From assembly GCF_900142445.1 (NCBI RefSeq), contig NZ_FRAV01000012.1, positions 57,777-121,776 on the forward strand: DNA of 64,000 nucleotides, written 5' to 3'. The notes below the pieces were generated by a model. It was given only the letters and a program-made list of their open reading frames with translations. It did no database searches and had not been told where the DNA came from. How positions within the stretch are numbered: the first letter of the stretch is position 1; each line of letters begins with the position of its first letter. This stretch comes from Chryseobacterium polytrichastri. GTDB taxonomy: Bacteria > Bacteroidota > Bacteroidia > Flavobacteriales > Weeksellaceae. Made by a program: the position numbers and the translations under genes. This document shows, in pieces, positions 35,532-45,143 of the stretch.

Positions 35532-35927
35532 TTATTCTGTTAATTCAACCCAGTTTCCTTCAGGGTCTTCTATCACACTTTCATAATATCCATCTCCTGT
35601 TGTACGAGGTTCACCTATTATAGTGTAACCGTCTGCCCTTAATCTATTGGTTAAAACATCTACTTCTTCTTTACTTCCTAAAGAAATCGCCAAATGAGCA
35701 AGCCCCATTACCATTCCTCTTTTATTTGAATTTTCCAGAATGTCAGGACGCTGCATCAATTCTAATCTTGCAGATGTATCTTCTGATAAAGAAGATAAGA
35801 AATACGAAGTATAATGCTTTGTTGGGTTTACATACTTTTCGTTGCTTTTCATATTGAAATAATTCATGTAAAAATTACGGGTCAGTTCAAGGTCATTGCA
35901 CCAAATGGCAATATGTTCAATTTTCAT
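35532..35927 (-). CDS. VOC family protein (glyoxalase-like)
   Basis: A 131-residue protein of the vicinal-oxygen-chelate fold: KIEHIAIWCNDLELTRNFY at the N-terminus gives the first metal ligand His, ARLELMQRP the second (Glu), GLAHLAISLGS the third (His), and DPEGNWVELTE the last (Glu). It resembles lactoylglutathione lyase but glutathione use is not implied. It is divergent from the MFS gene, with the 40-bp palindrome between them, so the two are probably co-regulated. Confidence 0.88.
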   Translation of the reverse strand: MKIEHIAIWCNDLELTRNFYMNYFNMKSNEKYVNPTKHYTSYFLSSLSEDTSARLELMQRPDILENSNKRGMVMGLAHLAISLGSKEEVDVLTNRLRADGYTIIGEPRTTGDGYYESVIEDPEGNWVELTE

Positions 35928-35950
35928 AATTTTATTTTTTAATTCATTTT

Positions 35951-35990
35951 ATTTTGCAAACTTATGCAAATTTGCATAAGTTTGCAAAAT
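35951..35990. promoter_or_regulatory. Perfect 40-bp palindromic operator
   Basis: The whole interval is its own reverse complement. The core is ATGCAAATTTGCAT at 35964-35977, and each arm also has an outer TGCAAA/TTTGCA 10 bp away, giving half-sites one helical turn apart. It lies between the divergent VOC (start 35927) and MFS (start 36005) genes; the DeoR-type regulator at 37184 is the obvious candidate to bind it. Confidence 0.75.
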
Positions 35991-36004
35991 AAATATTTAA
36001 TCTT

Positions 36005-37177
36005 ATGAATGATTTGAAAACAATTAGAGCTAAAAGAGCAACCCAATTGATTTTCTTGGTATGTGGTTTAGGAATCGCAAGCTGGGCACCAATGGTTCCC
36101 TTTGCTAAAGACAGGTTATTATTAAATGAGGCTAATTTGGGAATGCTTTTATTATTTCTCGGTGCCGGAGCCATCCTGATGATGCCTATTTCAGGTATAC
36201 TAATTAGAAAAATTGGGAGTCGTAAAGTGATAGCCGCAAGTGTGGTTTTAAGTGCTTTCATTTTACCTTGCCTCCTTGTTATTTCCAATGTATATCTAAT
36301 GGGGCTATTTCTTTTTGCTTTTGGTTGTGGAATAGGAACAATAGATGTCGCCATGAATACCCATGGTGTACAGGTTCAAAATTTATATGACAAACCCATC
36401 ATGTCTTCTTTGCACGGACTTTTCAGTGTTGGTGGGCTTTTCGGATCATTAGGATTAGGGTTTCTGATGAAAATGGGACTTAACCCTATTTACGCTGCAA
36501 TTACGATTTCATCCTTGTTAATATTACTGCTAATTACCCAATATAAAAATCTTTTCACTCTTGAAAAAGAACAAGAGATCATTCTAAAATCAGCATCTGA
36601 AGATAAAAAGGAAGAAAGCAAAGGAAAAATGCAGTGGCTGGATTACAGAGTTTTAGTCTTAGGACTTATGTGTTTTATTGTATTCTTATCTGAAGGTGCC
36701 ATGCTAGATTGGAGCGCTATTTTCCTGAGAGATAACAGAGGGATAGAAAATGAATTTACGGGAATAGGATATGCTGCTTTTTCCGTTGCAATGGCAGCAA
36801 TGAGACTATCCGGAGATTCATTGGTTGGAAAATTAAACAGCAAAATAATTGTGGTTGGAGGAAGTATTTTAGCCGCTATAGGAATCGGGATTATTGTATT
36901 GAGTCCATGGCTTCTTGTGTCTATTTTAGGATTTGTTTTATTGGGAGCTGGTGCTGCTAATATTGTTCCTGTATTTATTACGGAAGGGGGTAAAATTAAA
37001 GGGATATCACCCACAGTTACCATTCCTGTGATCACAACTTTAGGGTACGCCGGTCAACTTGCCGGTCCTGCATTGTTGGGAATAATTGCTCATTATTTTT
37101 CTTTGTCAATTGCTTTCGAAATAATAGCTTTGCTTTTTATTCTTGTTGCCACTATCTATCAATTCCGAAAAAAATAA
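36005..37177 (+). CDS. MFS transporter
   Basis: A 390-residue protein with 12 predicted hydrophobic segments. Opening RAKRATQLIFLVCGLGIASW and the first loop ISGILIRKIGSRKVIA give the MFS signature between helices 2 and 3; a charged central loop (about residues 190-205) separates the halves. It most resembles the YbjJ/FucP-like sugar group by eye, but a substrate cannot be named. The DeoR-type regulator gene follows after 6 bases in the same operon, which hints at a sugar-type ligand. Confidence 0.88.
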   Translation: MNDLKTIRAKRATQLIFLVCGLGIASWAPMVPFAKDRLLLNEANLGMLLLFLGAGAILMMPISGILIRKIGSRKVIAASVVLSAFILPCLLVISNVYLMGLFLFAFGCGIGTIDVAMNTHGVQVQNLYDKPIMSSLHGLFSVGGLFGSLGLGFLMKMGLNPIYAAITISSLLILLLITQYKNLFTLEKEQEIILKSASEDKKEESKGKMQWLDYRVLVLGLMCFIVFLSEGAMLDWSAIFLRDNRGIENEFTGIGYAAFSVAMAAMRLSGDSLVGKLNSKIIVVGGSILAAIGIGIIVLSPWLLVSILGFVLLGAGAANIVPVFITEGGKIKGISPTVTIPVITTLGYAGQLAGPALLGIIAHYFSLSIAFEIIALLFILVATIYQFRKK

Positions 37178-37183
37178 ATCATT

Positions 37184-37933
37184 ATGCTAAAAGAAGAACG
37201 TTTTGAAATCATTTTAAAACAGCTTAAAGTCAGTAATAAAGTGACGTTTGAAGAGTTGGCAAAAGAACTTTTAGTTTCAGAAGATACGGTAAGAAGAGAT
37301 ATAGAAATTCTGTATAAAAACGGTTTATTATCTAAAGTAAGAGGAGGTGCTATTCTTCGCGAAAAAGATCCACTCTCCTTTTCTGACCGACAAACTTTCC
37401 TGAGTGATGAAAAAAATATTATTGCATTAAAAACACAACAATTTCTTAAAGATGGAATGACTGTTTTTATGGATGGTGGTACCACCGTGGGGAAAGTTAT
37501 TAGCTATATGCCAATTGATATACAACTAAGAATTATTACTCACAATCTATCATTGGTTCCTTTGCTTCAAGGCTATAAAAATGTGGAATTAATTATTTTA
37601 GGCGGACAATTTGATTTTGATTTAGCCATCAATACAGGAGCCATTACCTGTAATGAAGCTTCGAAATATATTGCAGATGTATTTATTTTATCAACCTGCG
37701 CAATAGACGAGAATTTCGGAATTTCTTCTACCTCAGTGAAGGATCTGGAAACAAAAACGGCTATGCTGAAGTCTTCAAAAAAGATCATCACGCTGGCACA
37801 TCAAAATAAATTAAGGAGAACTGAGGCTTTTAAAGTTTGCAATGTAAGTGACATTACTGTTCTAATTACTGACTTGCCAGGAGATAGTCCTGACCTTAAT
37901 TCTTTAAGAGATTCGGGAATTCAGATTGTATAG
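37184..37933 (+). CDS. DeoR/GlpR family transcriptional regulator
   Basis: A 249-residue regulator with the DeoR HTH at the N-terminus (FEELAKELLVSEDTVRRDIE followed by GLLSKVRGGAI) and a C-terminal sugar-phosphate-isomerase-like sensor domain (FMDGGTTVGKVIS, ITHNLSLVPLL, GGQFDFDLAINTGA). DeoR proteins usually repress sugar or nucleoside operons and are released by a phosphorylated sugar. Its gene is paired with the MFS gene, and the palindrome at 35951-35990 is the likely binding site, which would make this circuit autoregulated. Confidence 0.92.
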   Translation: MLKEERFEIILKQLKVSNKVTFEELAKELLVSEDTVRRDIEILYKNGLLSKVRGGAILREKDPLSFSDRQTFLSDEKNIIALKTQQFLKDGMTVFMDGGTTVGKVISYMPIDIQLRIITHNLSLVPLLQGYKNVELIILGGQFDFDLAINTGAITCNEASKYIADVFILSTCAIDENFGISSTSVKDLETKTAMLKSSKKIITLAHQNKLRRTEAFKVCNVSDITVLITDLPGDSPDLNSLRDSGIQIV

Positions 37934-37993
37934 ATTTTTACTTTAAGTATTTGAACATAAAGCTTCAGAAGTAGAATACAACTCAAGATAAAG

Positions 37994-38024
37994 AAATAGG
38001 CTGTCTTTCGAAGACAGCCTATTT
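37994..38024. terminator. Bidirectional terminator
   Basis: A 14-bp perfect stem AAATAGGCTGTCTT / AAGACAGCCTATTT with a three-base loop, between the convergent DeoR and large secreted-protein genes. Confidence 0.9.
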
Positions 38025-38072
38025 TTATGGTCAAATTAGAAAATATTGAATTTTCAATATTTCATTCAATAT

Positions 38073-41000
38073 TTATTTCAAAATACTTCTTATTACTGGA
38101 TTCACAATTGCCTGGCAAGCATTAATCTTAACAGGAACATATTGCGCTTCTCCAACCAAACAATTACCTCGCGAAACATCAACCTTCATGTATAAATTAT
38201 CTACTTTACTATACAATTTATACATTCTATTCAATTGATAATTAAGGTTATCAGCTGTAGAACCACTAGGTATTAAATTAATTTGAGAGTTTGGAATATC
38301 TACCCAAGCCGTAATATTTCCAGTCGAATCTTTTTGCGCATATGCAAAAGATAAACGATAAGAAGTACAAGGCTCCAATAAGCTAAAAGAAAGCGGAGTA
38401 GATAAACATAATGATTGCTCATTTTGTACCACATCAAAATATGGTAATATAGAAACATCATATACATACGTCTTACTTCCTAACAGATTCGCTGAAACTA
38501 CATTATTTAAACGTAATTCTATACGGTCAAAAGAAGCTCCGATACCGTCTAAGATAATCGCCGTCTTTGTAGAAGCTTGATTGGCAATCAATTTCAAAAG
38601 ATCTAATTTTATAATCTGAGAATCAGATGCTTTAATTTCATCACCAATAGGAATATCTCCTAAATATCTTTGAATCGTAAAGCCGCCTAATACATTCACA
38701 TCCAAAATAGGTAATCCTTCAGAACTCATTACAATTCTTACTTTATCACCAGGTCTCGCAATATTCTTGAATTTAACGGTTAGGATCTGCTTATTTAAAA
38801 CTCCTACAGAAGTATTAAATATTGCTGCTGTATCGTAATTTGGAGAACCATGTAGTGGAGATGTACTGTTATTGATAGCATCAGTTGCTAAATAAGGATA
38901 TAAAACACCTGATAGCACCGTAGCAACTCCTAACCCTGCATCCTGAACTCCGTATAAAACATCTTTCGTAGAACGGTTCAATAATACTTGGGCATTTAAG
39001 TTACCCGGAATTTCAGCACCATTCACCGTCATATTGGCATCACAAGCCGTAGATTGAGTTACAGGAGTACGGTCATCCACATACGCGCCATATATTCTTG
39101 CTGAATTAAACAACCCTAATACACTTCCTACCAATACCCTTACACCACCATATTCTATGTTAGCTCCGGCAGCATCTTTAGGGATAAAAGTAACATCTAT
39201 AGTATTATTACCCACCAAAAGATTCAGAAGATCTAATTCACCAATAGATTTCAATGGTCCTACAGGAGCTCCACTTTTATTTAAGGTTTGAACAGTAATT
39301 CCTCCTAAGAGTTGTAATACTCCATAATCCTGGCCCAATTTAATAGTTATTGGAGTACCCGCCGTAATCGGAACTGCCTGTACATTATTAAAAGTCAGGT
39401 CAATCCATGAATTTCCTATTCCCGCTAATGAAATAGCGTTGAAAATAGTTCCATATGTTGACAAATCATTATCTACAGCCCTTTCACTGTTGGTGCTTCC
39501 TCCCGTTAAAATAGCTCCGGTACTTTTTATCGTAGCCATACGCTGAACATATTGATATTCGCACTCTAATTTATCATAAACATATACGGTAATTCTTTTA
39601 ACGATATCACATGTACTTGATGAGTTAGCAGATTTTGCATAGAAATTATATGTTCCAATTTTCGGAAAGCTAATGGTTTGTCCCGTCACTTCCAGATTGG
39701 TTAATTCATCATAAATTTTAACTCCTGTACTTCCCAACAACTGACTTTGATAATTGGCAGCAGCAAAAATAGTAGAAGCATCCGGTACTCCATCGTTATT
39801 AGCATCAAGGGGTAAGCTTATTGCTGCATTTCCCACAATCTGATATTGCTTATCTTCCGCTGCGGTAAAGCCAATGTATTCATTAGCGCAATAGCCTGTA
39901 GCATTTAATCCCTTAATATAATAGGTTCCTAAAGGCTGCCATCTGTTTGCTAATTTATCTGCTGCTGTTTTGAAAGGAATTTCCTTTTGGTTTCTATCTA
40001 CAACAATATATCCTGCATAATTGGCATCGTAATTTGGAATAAGCTGGGTAATATCAAACTTACGTTGTCTGATGTTGTTGTTTAAAAATTCAAAAGAGCA
40101 TACTTTTTTAACTTCCGGACTATCATCCACATATGCAACATCATACACTCTGATGTCTTCTGCATTCAATAGATTTACCGATAGAGGTTTGAAAACACGT
40201 ATTCCCACTTTATCAAATGGTATAATTTTCCCATTTGCATCACGTGGAGCAGCAAGAAAACTAAACTCTGCATTGTTCTGATTAATTAATCCTAACAGAT
40301 CTAATCCCAACACGCTCGTATCTAACTTCACGGTTGAAACTTCCACTCCGTCTTTGTAAAATACCACTGAAGATTGGTTTCCTACATCCAACTTTAAAAG
40401 TCCAGATGGCATGCGGATTTTAAACCTCATCACTTTATCATTTATTGCTTTAGGTAGGTGGAAGAACTGTTCTACCGTTCCCGATGCATTTAAATTAAGT
40501 AAAGCAGTAATCCCAATTTTTGAGTACGTCGTAAGATCATTATCTATTGCATAATGTGCATTAACTACCGGTTCAGAAGCTATTAAACTTAATAACCCTC
40601 CACCAGCAGTATAAGACGTAAGCAATGAAACATCACAGTCTGACACATTATCTTTATAATAATATGAATCATAGACCTTGAAATTGTTAAGACCTCCAAG
40701 CAATACAGGAGATGATGTCTTATCATTTACTTCAATGGTCTTTATAGGTTCCTTAGGATAAAAAATAGCATAATAGTTCTGCGATGCATCTTTAGCAATG
40801 GTGATTTTATCCTGATTTGCATTAGAATTGACTGTAGACACAGAAATTGCATTATTTCCGGCTGCATTCTTCAAATTAAAAGTAGTAACATGCTCACCAC
40901 CAATCACAACTCCTAAAACACCTTTAAGTAAATTCCCTAAACTACCTCCCAATAAAGCGTCTAGTAAGCCTACTTCATTGGAATTTACTTTTAGATAAAA

Positions 41001-41267
41001 TTTAGAATTGGCAGGAACATATGATGTAGGAGCAGTATATCCCAACGTAAGTGTTCCGGAATATGCCCCTATTCCTAGTGCAGCCCCACCGTAGCTATTA
41101 ATCTGGCCAAAGGTATTCACATCCGCATCATTTGAAAACTCAGGATTATCTACACGAGTTCCTGATGAAGTATCTGGTTTTATTTTCTGTACTACCTGCC
41201 CGTAGGATAAACTCCCTAACAACGGACAACATAGCAAGAGAAAACCTTTTAATATAGTCTTTCTCAT
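38073..41267 (-). CDS. Large secreted hypothetical protein (1064 aa)
   Basis: The start at 41267 (MRKTILKGFLLLCCPLLGSL) gives a standard signal peptide. The long mature part is beta-rich and contains two or three related blocks: each has 'AVDNDLTTYS' or 'AIDNDLTTYS' type segments followed by leucine/glycine-rich LLGGLN or LLGLINQNN stretches and 'DDRTPVTQ' or 'DDSPEVKK' ends. I see no T9SS sorting domain, so how it reaches the surface is unclear. It is the second gene of an operon with the 235-residue secreted protein, 26 bases downstream. The function is probably adhesive or structural, by family resemblance only. Confidence 0.75.
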   Translation of the reverse strand: MRKTILKGFLLLCCPLLGSLSYGQVVQKIKPDTSSGTRVDNPEFSNDADVNTFGQINSYGGAALGIGAYSGTLTLGYTAPTSYVPANSKFYLKVNSNEVGLLDALLGGSLGNLLKGVLGVVIGGEHVTTFNLKNAAGNNAISVSTVNSNANQDKITIAKDASQNYYAIFYPKEPIKTIEVNDKTSSPVLLGGLNNFKVYDSYYYKDNVSDCDVSLLTSYTAGGGLLSLIASEPVVNAHYAIDNDLTTYSKIGITALLNLNASGTVEQFFHLPKAINDKVMRFKIRMPSGLLKLDVGNQSSVVFYKDGVEVSTVKLDTSVLGLDLLGLINQNNAEFSFLAAPRDANGKIIPFDKVGIRVFKPLSVNLLNAEDIRVYDVAYVDDSPEVKKVCSFEFLNNNIRQRKFDITQLIPNYDANYAGYIVVDRNQKEIPFKTAADKLANRWQPLGTYYIKGLNATGYCANEYIGFTAAEDKQYQIVGNAAISLPLDANNDGVPDASTIFAAANYQSQLLGSTGVKIYDELTNLEVTGQTISFPKIGTYNFYAKSANSSSTCDIVKRITVYVYDKLECEYQYVQRMATIKSTGAILTGGSTNSERAVDNDLSTYGTIFNAISLAGIGNSWIDLTFNNVQAVPITAGTPITIKLGQDYGVLQLLGGITVQTLNKSGAPVGPLKSIGELDLLNLLVGNNTIDVTFIPKDAAGANIEYGGVRVLVGSVLGLFNSARIYGAYVDDRTPVTQSTACDANMTVNGAEIPGNLNAQVLLNRSTKDVLYGVQDAGLGVATVLSGVLYPYLATDAINNSTSPLHGSPNYDTAAIFNTSVGVLNKQILTVKFKNIARPGDKVRIVMSSEGLPILDVNVLGGFTIQRYLGDIPIGDEIKASDSQIIKLDLLKLIANQASTKTAIILDGIGASFDRIELRLNNVVSANLLGSKTYVYDVSILPYFDVVQNEQSLCLSTPLSFSLLEPCTSYRLSFAYAQKDSTGNITAWVDIPNSQINLIPSGSTADNLNYQLNRMYKLYSKVDNLYMKVDVSRGNCLVGEAQYVPVKINACQAIVNPVIRSILK

Positions 41268-41292
41268 AGTTTTTATCATTCAAAATCTATAT

Positions 41293-42000
41293 TTATTTCA
41301 CCACAAAAACGATATTCACAAAAGAATAATCTGATCCTATTCCTATAACATCATAAGTAAGAATACCATTTTCATCAATACTTAAATTAGCCAATGACGT
41401 ATTATCATAATCTGTAACGTAATAATACAATCCGTTTGAAGCTGGGATGTTAGCAATGGTATCAGGAGCATTAGTACTTTTCACAAAAGTATTTCTTATT
41501 TCTGTACCTATAGTACCCCCGGTAGTAGAACTAGGAATAAACTTCTTATTGGTAAACTGAGATTTATACTCTGCATATAAATTTCTTTTTAGCCCCGTCC
41601 CCATCGTAGAAGTATTAAACACAATAGATGGCATATAAAAAAACTTAATCGGAGCATCTTGGGCAGTATTAAGCTTCACCCATTTACCTCCGTTACTTAA
41701 TGAAGGTTCGTAATAGTAATACCCTGGAGCTGTAACATCTACTGTTTTACCGTCTAATGCAGACGTCACCCCTGACGTAACATACACCATAGAAGCTTGT
41801 TGGTTATTCGTATAAACAAGATCTTTAGCTTTTAACTTATCTCCTGTTACTCTTGGAGGAATAATTCCATCTGCCATATTTTCAGCGTCCGATTCTTTAA
41901 CCTGCAAAGTAGCCTGAGGGTTTGTCGTATTAATTCCTATTTGCGCGCTCATAGCAATAGAGGCAAGTAACCCAATGAATGAGTAGTAATGTTTGTTCAT
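41293..42000 (-). CDS. Secreted protein with QIGINTTNPQ signature
   Basis: A 235-residue protein with a signal peptide (MNKHYYSFIGLLASIAMSAQ) followed directly by IGINTTNPQATLQV, a signature shared by many Chryseobacterium surface proteins and by those at 54628, 60423 and 61391. The middle has GYYYYEPSLSNGGKWVKL, typical of the family's beta-strand module. It precedes the 1064-residue protein gene. The role is unknown; a stalk- or matrix-type surface protein is a guess. Confidence 0.75.
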   Translation of the reverse strand: MNKHYYSFIGLLASIAMSAQIGINTTNPQATLQVKESDAENMADGIIPPRVTGDKLKAKDLVYTNNQQASMVYVTSGVTSALDGKTVDVTAPGYYYYEPSLSNGGKWVKLNTAQDAPIKFFYMPSIVFNTSTMGTGLKRNLYAEYKSQFTNKKFIPSSTTGGTIGTEIRNTFVKSTNAPDTIANIPASNGLYYYVTDYDNTSLANLSIDENGILTYDVIGIGSDYSFVNIVFVVK

Positions 42001-42755
42001 AACTTAATCGATTTATATATCATTTTTATTCAAAAGTTCATTATCATAAAAACAATTATCATAACCGCATAACATCAAAGAGTACAAACTATAAATTCAT
42101 AATTATTACTTCTCTTCTATATTCAAAAAGCTAAATTTTCTCATGTAGCGATTGAGATCATCAACAACCTTCATTTGAAAAATTTTCACATTAAAAACTA
42201 TTAGTTAGATTTCAATATAATTAAATCATACCTAAATCATAATACTATATTAAATCAAAATGATATAGTAAGGATGATATAATAAAGGATTTGCTTTCGA
42301 AGTATCGAAATATAATTAGAAAGAAAGCATCGAGAGTATGTACAATATTTTGTACTTGAAGGAATATTTTATGTTAATAAAACACGTCTTCAACTCCATG
42401 TGAGTTATTTCATGGCAATGAGTTAGTTTTTGCCAAAGGTAATTATTTTATTTATAAAAACCACCAAACAAGCAACATAACGGAAAATAATTAATATTAA
42501 ATCAAAAAATAAAGAATTACGTATAGTGAATTAATCTGTCATAAATTTAAAATTCAAATCGTTTTCCACTTACTACTAAGCTGATTACTCTACTTTTACC
42601 CGTTATATTTCATATACCACAAAAGAATAAAATCTACTAAAAAAAGACTATTTTAGTAGATTTTATTCTTTTCAATTTTAATATAAATTTAATAATTCAG
42701 ACCTGTTAAGGTAAAAATCAAAAATTCCTTTTATCTAAGAGTGATTTATCATCAA
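42001..42755. other. Long intergenic region
   Basis: About 755 bp with no believable ORF. It contains the promoter side of the 42000 gene and, near the right end, the bidirectional terminator at 42621-42672. The AT-rich middle shows no repeat I could identify. Confidence 0.6.
42621..42672. terminator. Strong terminator, 22-bp stem
   Basis: A perfect 22-bp inverted repeat (42621-42642 with 42651-42672, core AATAAAATCTACTAAAA) with an 8-base loop. It lies downstream of the RidA gene on the minus strand. Confidence 0.88.
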
Positions 42756-43145
42756 TTATTTCACAGCAGTTGCCTCTAATTCAACCATTAAGGTTTCAAA
42801 TAGACCATTTACTTCAAGCATGGTGACAGCCTGTTCAATGTTATACTTTGCAATCCATTCCTGTAAAATTGGGAAATGGGGCCAAAGTTCTTTTGTTGAA
42901 GTGGTATAAATATTTAATCTTACAATATTTGCACATTCATAACCCGCCTTTGAGATCACCTCTTCAAGATTAGCAATAGCCTGCTGAAGCTGAGACTTCA
43001 TATCTTTGTCACTGGATGTACCATCAGGATCAATAGCTGCCTGTCCTGAGCAATATAAAGTACTTTCCACATTTTTTACTTCTACAGCCTGCGAATAGCT
43101 GCGTTCGTTTTGCCAGCTCCAAGGATTCACTGTTCTTTTTTCCAT
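42756..43145 (-). CDS. RidA family protein
   Basis: A 129-residue protein of the RidA/YjgF/YER057c family: STLYCSGQAAIDPDG is the family core, with a NLEEVISKAGYECANIVRLN helix and a final FETLMVELEATAVK. True RidA enzymes deaminate reactive enamine/imine intermediates and need a specific arginine near residue 105; in this protein the region reads VTMLEVNGLFE without it, so it is more likely a non-deaminase subfamily member. It stands next to a Crp-family regulator gene in the same direction. Confidence 0.88.
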   Translation of the reverse strand: MEKRTVNPWSWQNERSYSQAVEVKNVESTLYCSGQAAIDPDGTSSDKDMKSQLQQAIANLEEVISKAGYECANIVRLNIYTTSTKELWPHFPILQEWIAKYNIEQAVTMLEVNGLFETLMVELEATAVK

Positions 43146-43268
43146 TTTAATTGATTTTAGAGAAGGTCATAAGACCTCTTGTTATATATTTACTCTGCAA
43201 AGTTGTAAATTATACACAAGATCATCTCTTGATTTCAATCACGATTATGATGTGATGACGATCACATA

Positions 43269-43832
43269 TTAAGAAGATAAGCGACTCAAGGTTTCTCTTG
43301 AAACTCCCAGATAAGCAGCCAAAAGCGACTTTGGAACCCGCTGAATAAGTGACGGATGCTTTTCTAATAATTGATTGTAACGCTCTTTAATACTGGAGGT
43401 CATGGTAGAAATAATACGTTGCTGAGCAGCAATAAAACCAAAATAAGCCTTCTCGAGAAAGAAATGTTCAATCTTTGGAAGAGCAGCGCACAACTTCTTA
43501 TAATCATCAAGCTGAAGACACAATACTTCGGTATCTTCCACACATTCTAATGACATCGTAGCTTTCGTCTTGGTATAAAATGCCTGAAAATCACTTTCCC
43601 ACCAATCTTCCATCGCAAATCCTACAATATATTCTTTTAAAGATTCATCTGTATACACCAGCTTCAAAAGTCCTTTTACCACAAAATAATTATAATGCAC
43701 GTCTTCACCTTCCTGTATCAAAAACTGATGTTTTTTATATTTTTTAGCAGTAAAATAAGAAGATACCAAAGCAAATTCTTCATCTGTAAGAGGTACTAAT
43801 TTTTCAATATGGGTGCGTAATGTATTCAGCAT
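43269..43832 (-). CDS. Crp/Fnr family transcriptional regulator
   Basis: A 187-residue protein with an N-terminal cNMP-type sensor (YKKHQFLIQEGEDVHYNYFV) and a shortened C-terminal HTH ending PKSLLAAYLGVSRETLSRLS. This short group in Bacteroidota often controls a neighbouring gene. No cysteine cluster for Fe-S is present. The RidA gene is 120 bp downstream on the same strand and may be its target, by position only. Confidence 0.87.
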   Translation of the reverse strand: MLNTLRTHIEKLVPLTDEEFALVSSYFTAKKYKKHQFLIQEGEDVHYNYFVVKGLLKLVYTDESLKEYIVGFAMEDWWESDFQAFYTKTKATMSLECVEDTEVLCLQLDDYKKLCAALPKIEHFFLEKAYFGFIAAQQRIISTMTSSIKERYNQLLEKHPSLIQRVPKSLLAAYLGVSRETLSRLSS

Positions 43833-43926
43833 TCTTTAGGTATGAAACAATAAAAATACTCCTTTTCTTTGTAATAAGTTGAGGATTGATAAAGAATACG
43901 AAATGATTTCCCCTATCAATTTACAC

Positions 43927-43956
43927 AAAAGAAGCCCGAGAAAACTCTCGGACTTC
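43927..43956 (-). terminator. Terminator of the metal efflux operon
   Basis: On the minus strand a stem of GAAGTCCGAGA pairing with TCTCGGGCTTC (one G-T pair) is followed by TTTTG. It lies just after the stop of the adaptor gene. Confidence 0.75.
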
Positions 43957-43984
43957 ATCACTAATCATTACTATTTACATCTCT

Positions 43985-45136
43985 TTATTCGGCTTTATTT
44001 TTAAGCAACATCAGAAGGCTATACGCTCCTTTTTGAACGATTTTTTTATCTTTCAAATAATTGGCTTTCAGAACCTCTGTAAAACTGTCATCTGAAATTC
44101 CGATGGTCACAGGAATCATTTTATACTTTCTGTTTCCCAGGTCTTCAAAAACATAGTTTTTATTTTCAAAAGAAACCACCGATTCATTTGGTAACCCTAA
44201 TGTATATCTGCTATTCACACTCACTTCAGCATTGATATACATTCCCCTGATAAAATCAGGATTTGGAGAAGAAAGCTTGGCAACCGCAATAGAAGCTCCT
44301 CCATTTTCAATATTCGGAACCATGCTTACAATTTTCGCACTTGATTTTTGTTCTGTATTTTGATTATTATACACCAAAATCTCCTGCCCTATTTTCACAT
44401 CATCCACATCATTTTCAAATACTTTTAATTCTAACAATAAGCCTGTAGGATTAATCAGTTCAAACAACGTATCAGACGGGTTTATGTATTGTCCGTTATT
44501 CACCAAAATCTTGCTCACAAAACCACTGAACGGTGCATACACATTAATTCGGCTTCTAATATTTCCTGTACTCAACCCTTTTGCATTGATACCGATTATT
44601 CTCAATTTTTCTTCCAATCCTTTTAACGTCGCATTCAAAGTAGAATAATCTGCCTGTGCGGTTTGCAAGGTTTTATCACTACTCGCCTTACTGGTATTAA
44701 GATCTTTTTGACGGTTTAAATTTAATCTTGCAGATTCCAATTGAGCCTTCGTTACCAAATAATCCTGCTGCAACTGAATAAATTGAGGATCTTCAACCAC
44801 TGCCAATACCTGCCCTTTATTGAAATGACTTCCGTTGATGACATTAATTGATTTGATATGCCCACCCATAATACTGGAAACAGAACTGATATGAGAAGGC
44901 GCAATTTCTACTTTACCATTCAATCGCACCAATTTTTGCATGGTTTTGTTTTGAATGTTCGTAGTAGTTAACCCAACCGATTGAATTTGTTTCTCAGATA
45001 ATTGAACCGTATTTTGCTCTGTTTTTGCAAACTTTTTATTTTCATATACCGTTTTTTCTTCTTCTTTTTTTCCTGAACAAGAAGATAAAACCAACCATAC
45101 ACTTAGACTATATATTGATATATTTTTGAAATACAT
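43985..45136 (-). CDS. RND efflux periplasmic adaptor (CzcB/CusB-like)
   Basis: A 383-residue lipoprotein (lipobox at about Cys20 in LVLSSCSGKK). The membrane-fusion domains are in order: a barrel-sandwich half (LVRLNGKVEIAPSHISSVSS), a helical hairpin (about 130-185), the second half (IRSRINVYAPFSGFVSKILV) and a beta-barrel with GMYINAEVSVNSRY. It links the inner-membrane RND pump to the outer-membrane channel encoded just upstream. No N-terminal metal-binding Met/His cluster is visible. Confidence 0.9.
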   Translation of the reverse strand: MYFKNISIYSLSVWLVLSSCSGKKEEEKTVYENKKFAKTEQNTVQLSEKQIQSVGLTTTNIQNKTMQKLVRLNGKVEIAPSHISSVSSIMGGHIKSINVINGSHFNKGQVLAVVEDPQFIQLQQDYLVTKAQLESARLNLNRQKDLNTSKASSDKTLQTAQADYSTLNATLKGLEEKLRIIGINAKGLSTGNIRSRINVYAPFSGFVSKILVNNGQYINPSDTLFELINPTGLLLELKVFENDVDDVKIGQEILVYNNQNTEQKSSAKIVSMVPNIENGGASIAVAKLSSPNPDFIRGMYINAEVSVNSRYTLGLPNESVVSFENKNYVFEDLGNRKYKMIPVTIGISDDSFTEVLKANYLKDKKIVQKGAYSLLMLLKNKAE

Positions 45137-45143
45137 TTTCGTA

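Noticed and set aside
38073..41267. T9SS sorting domain on the 1064-residue secreted protein
   Set aside because: The last 80 residues lack the YPNP and GxYxLxV-type elements seen in the protein at 18314.
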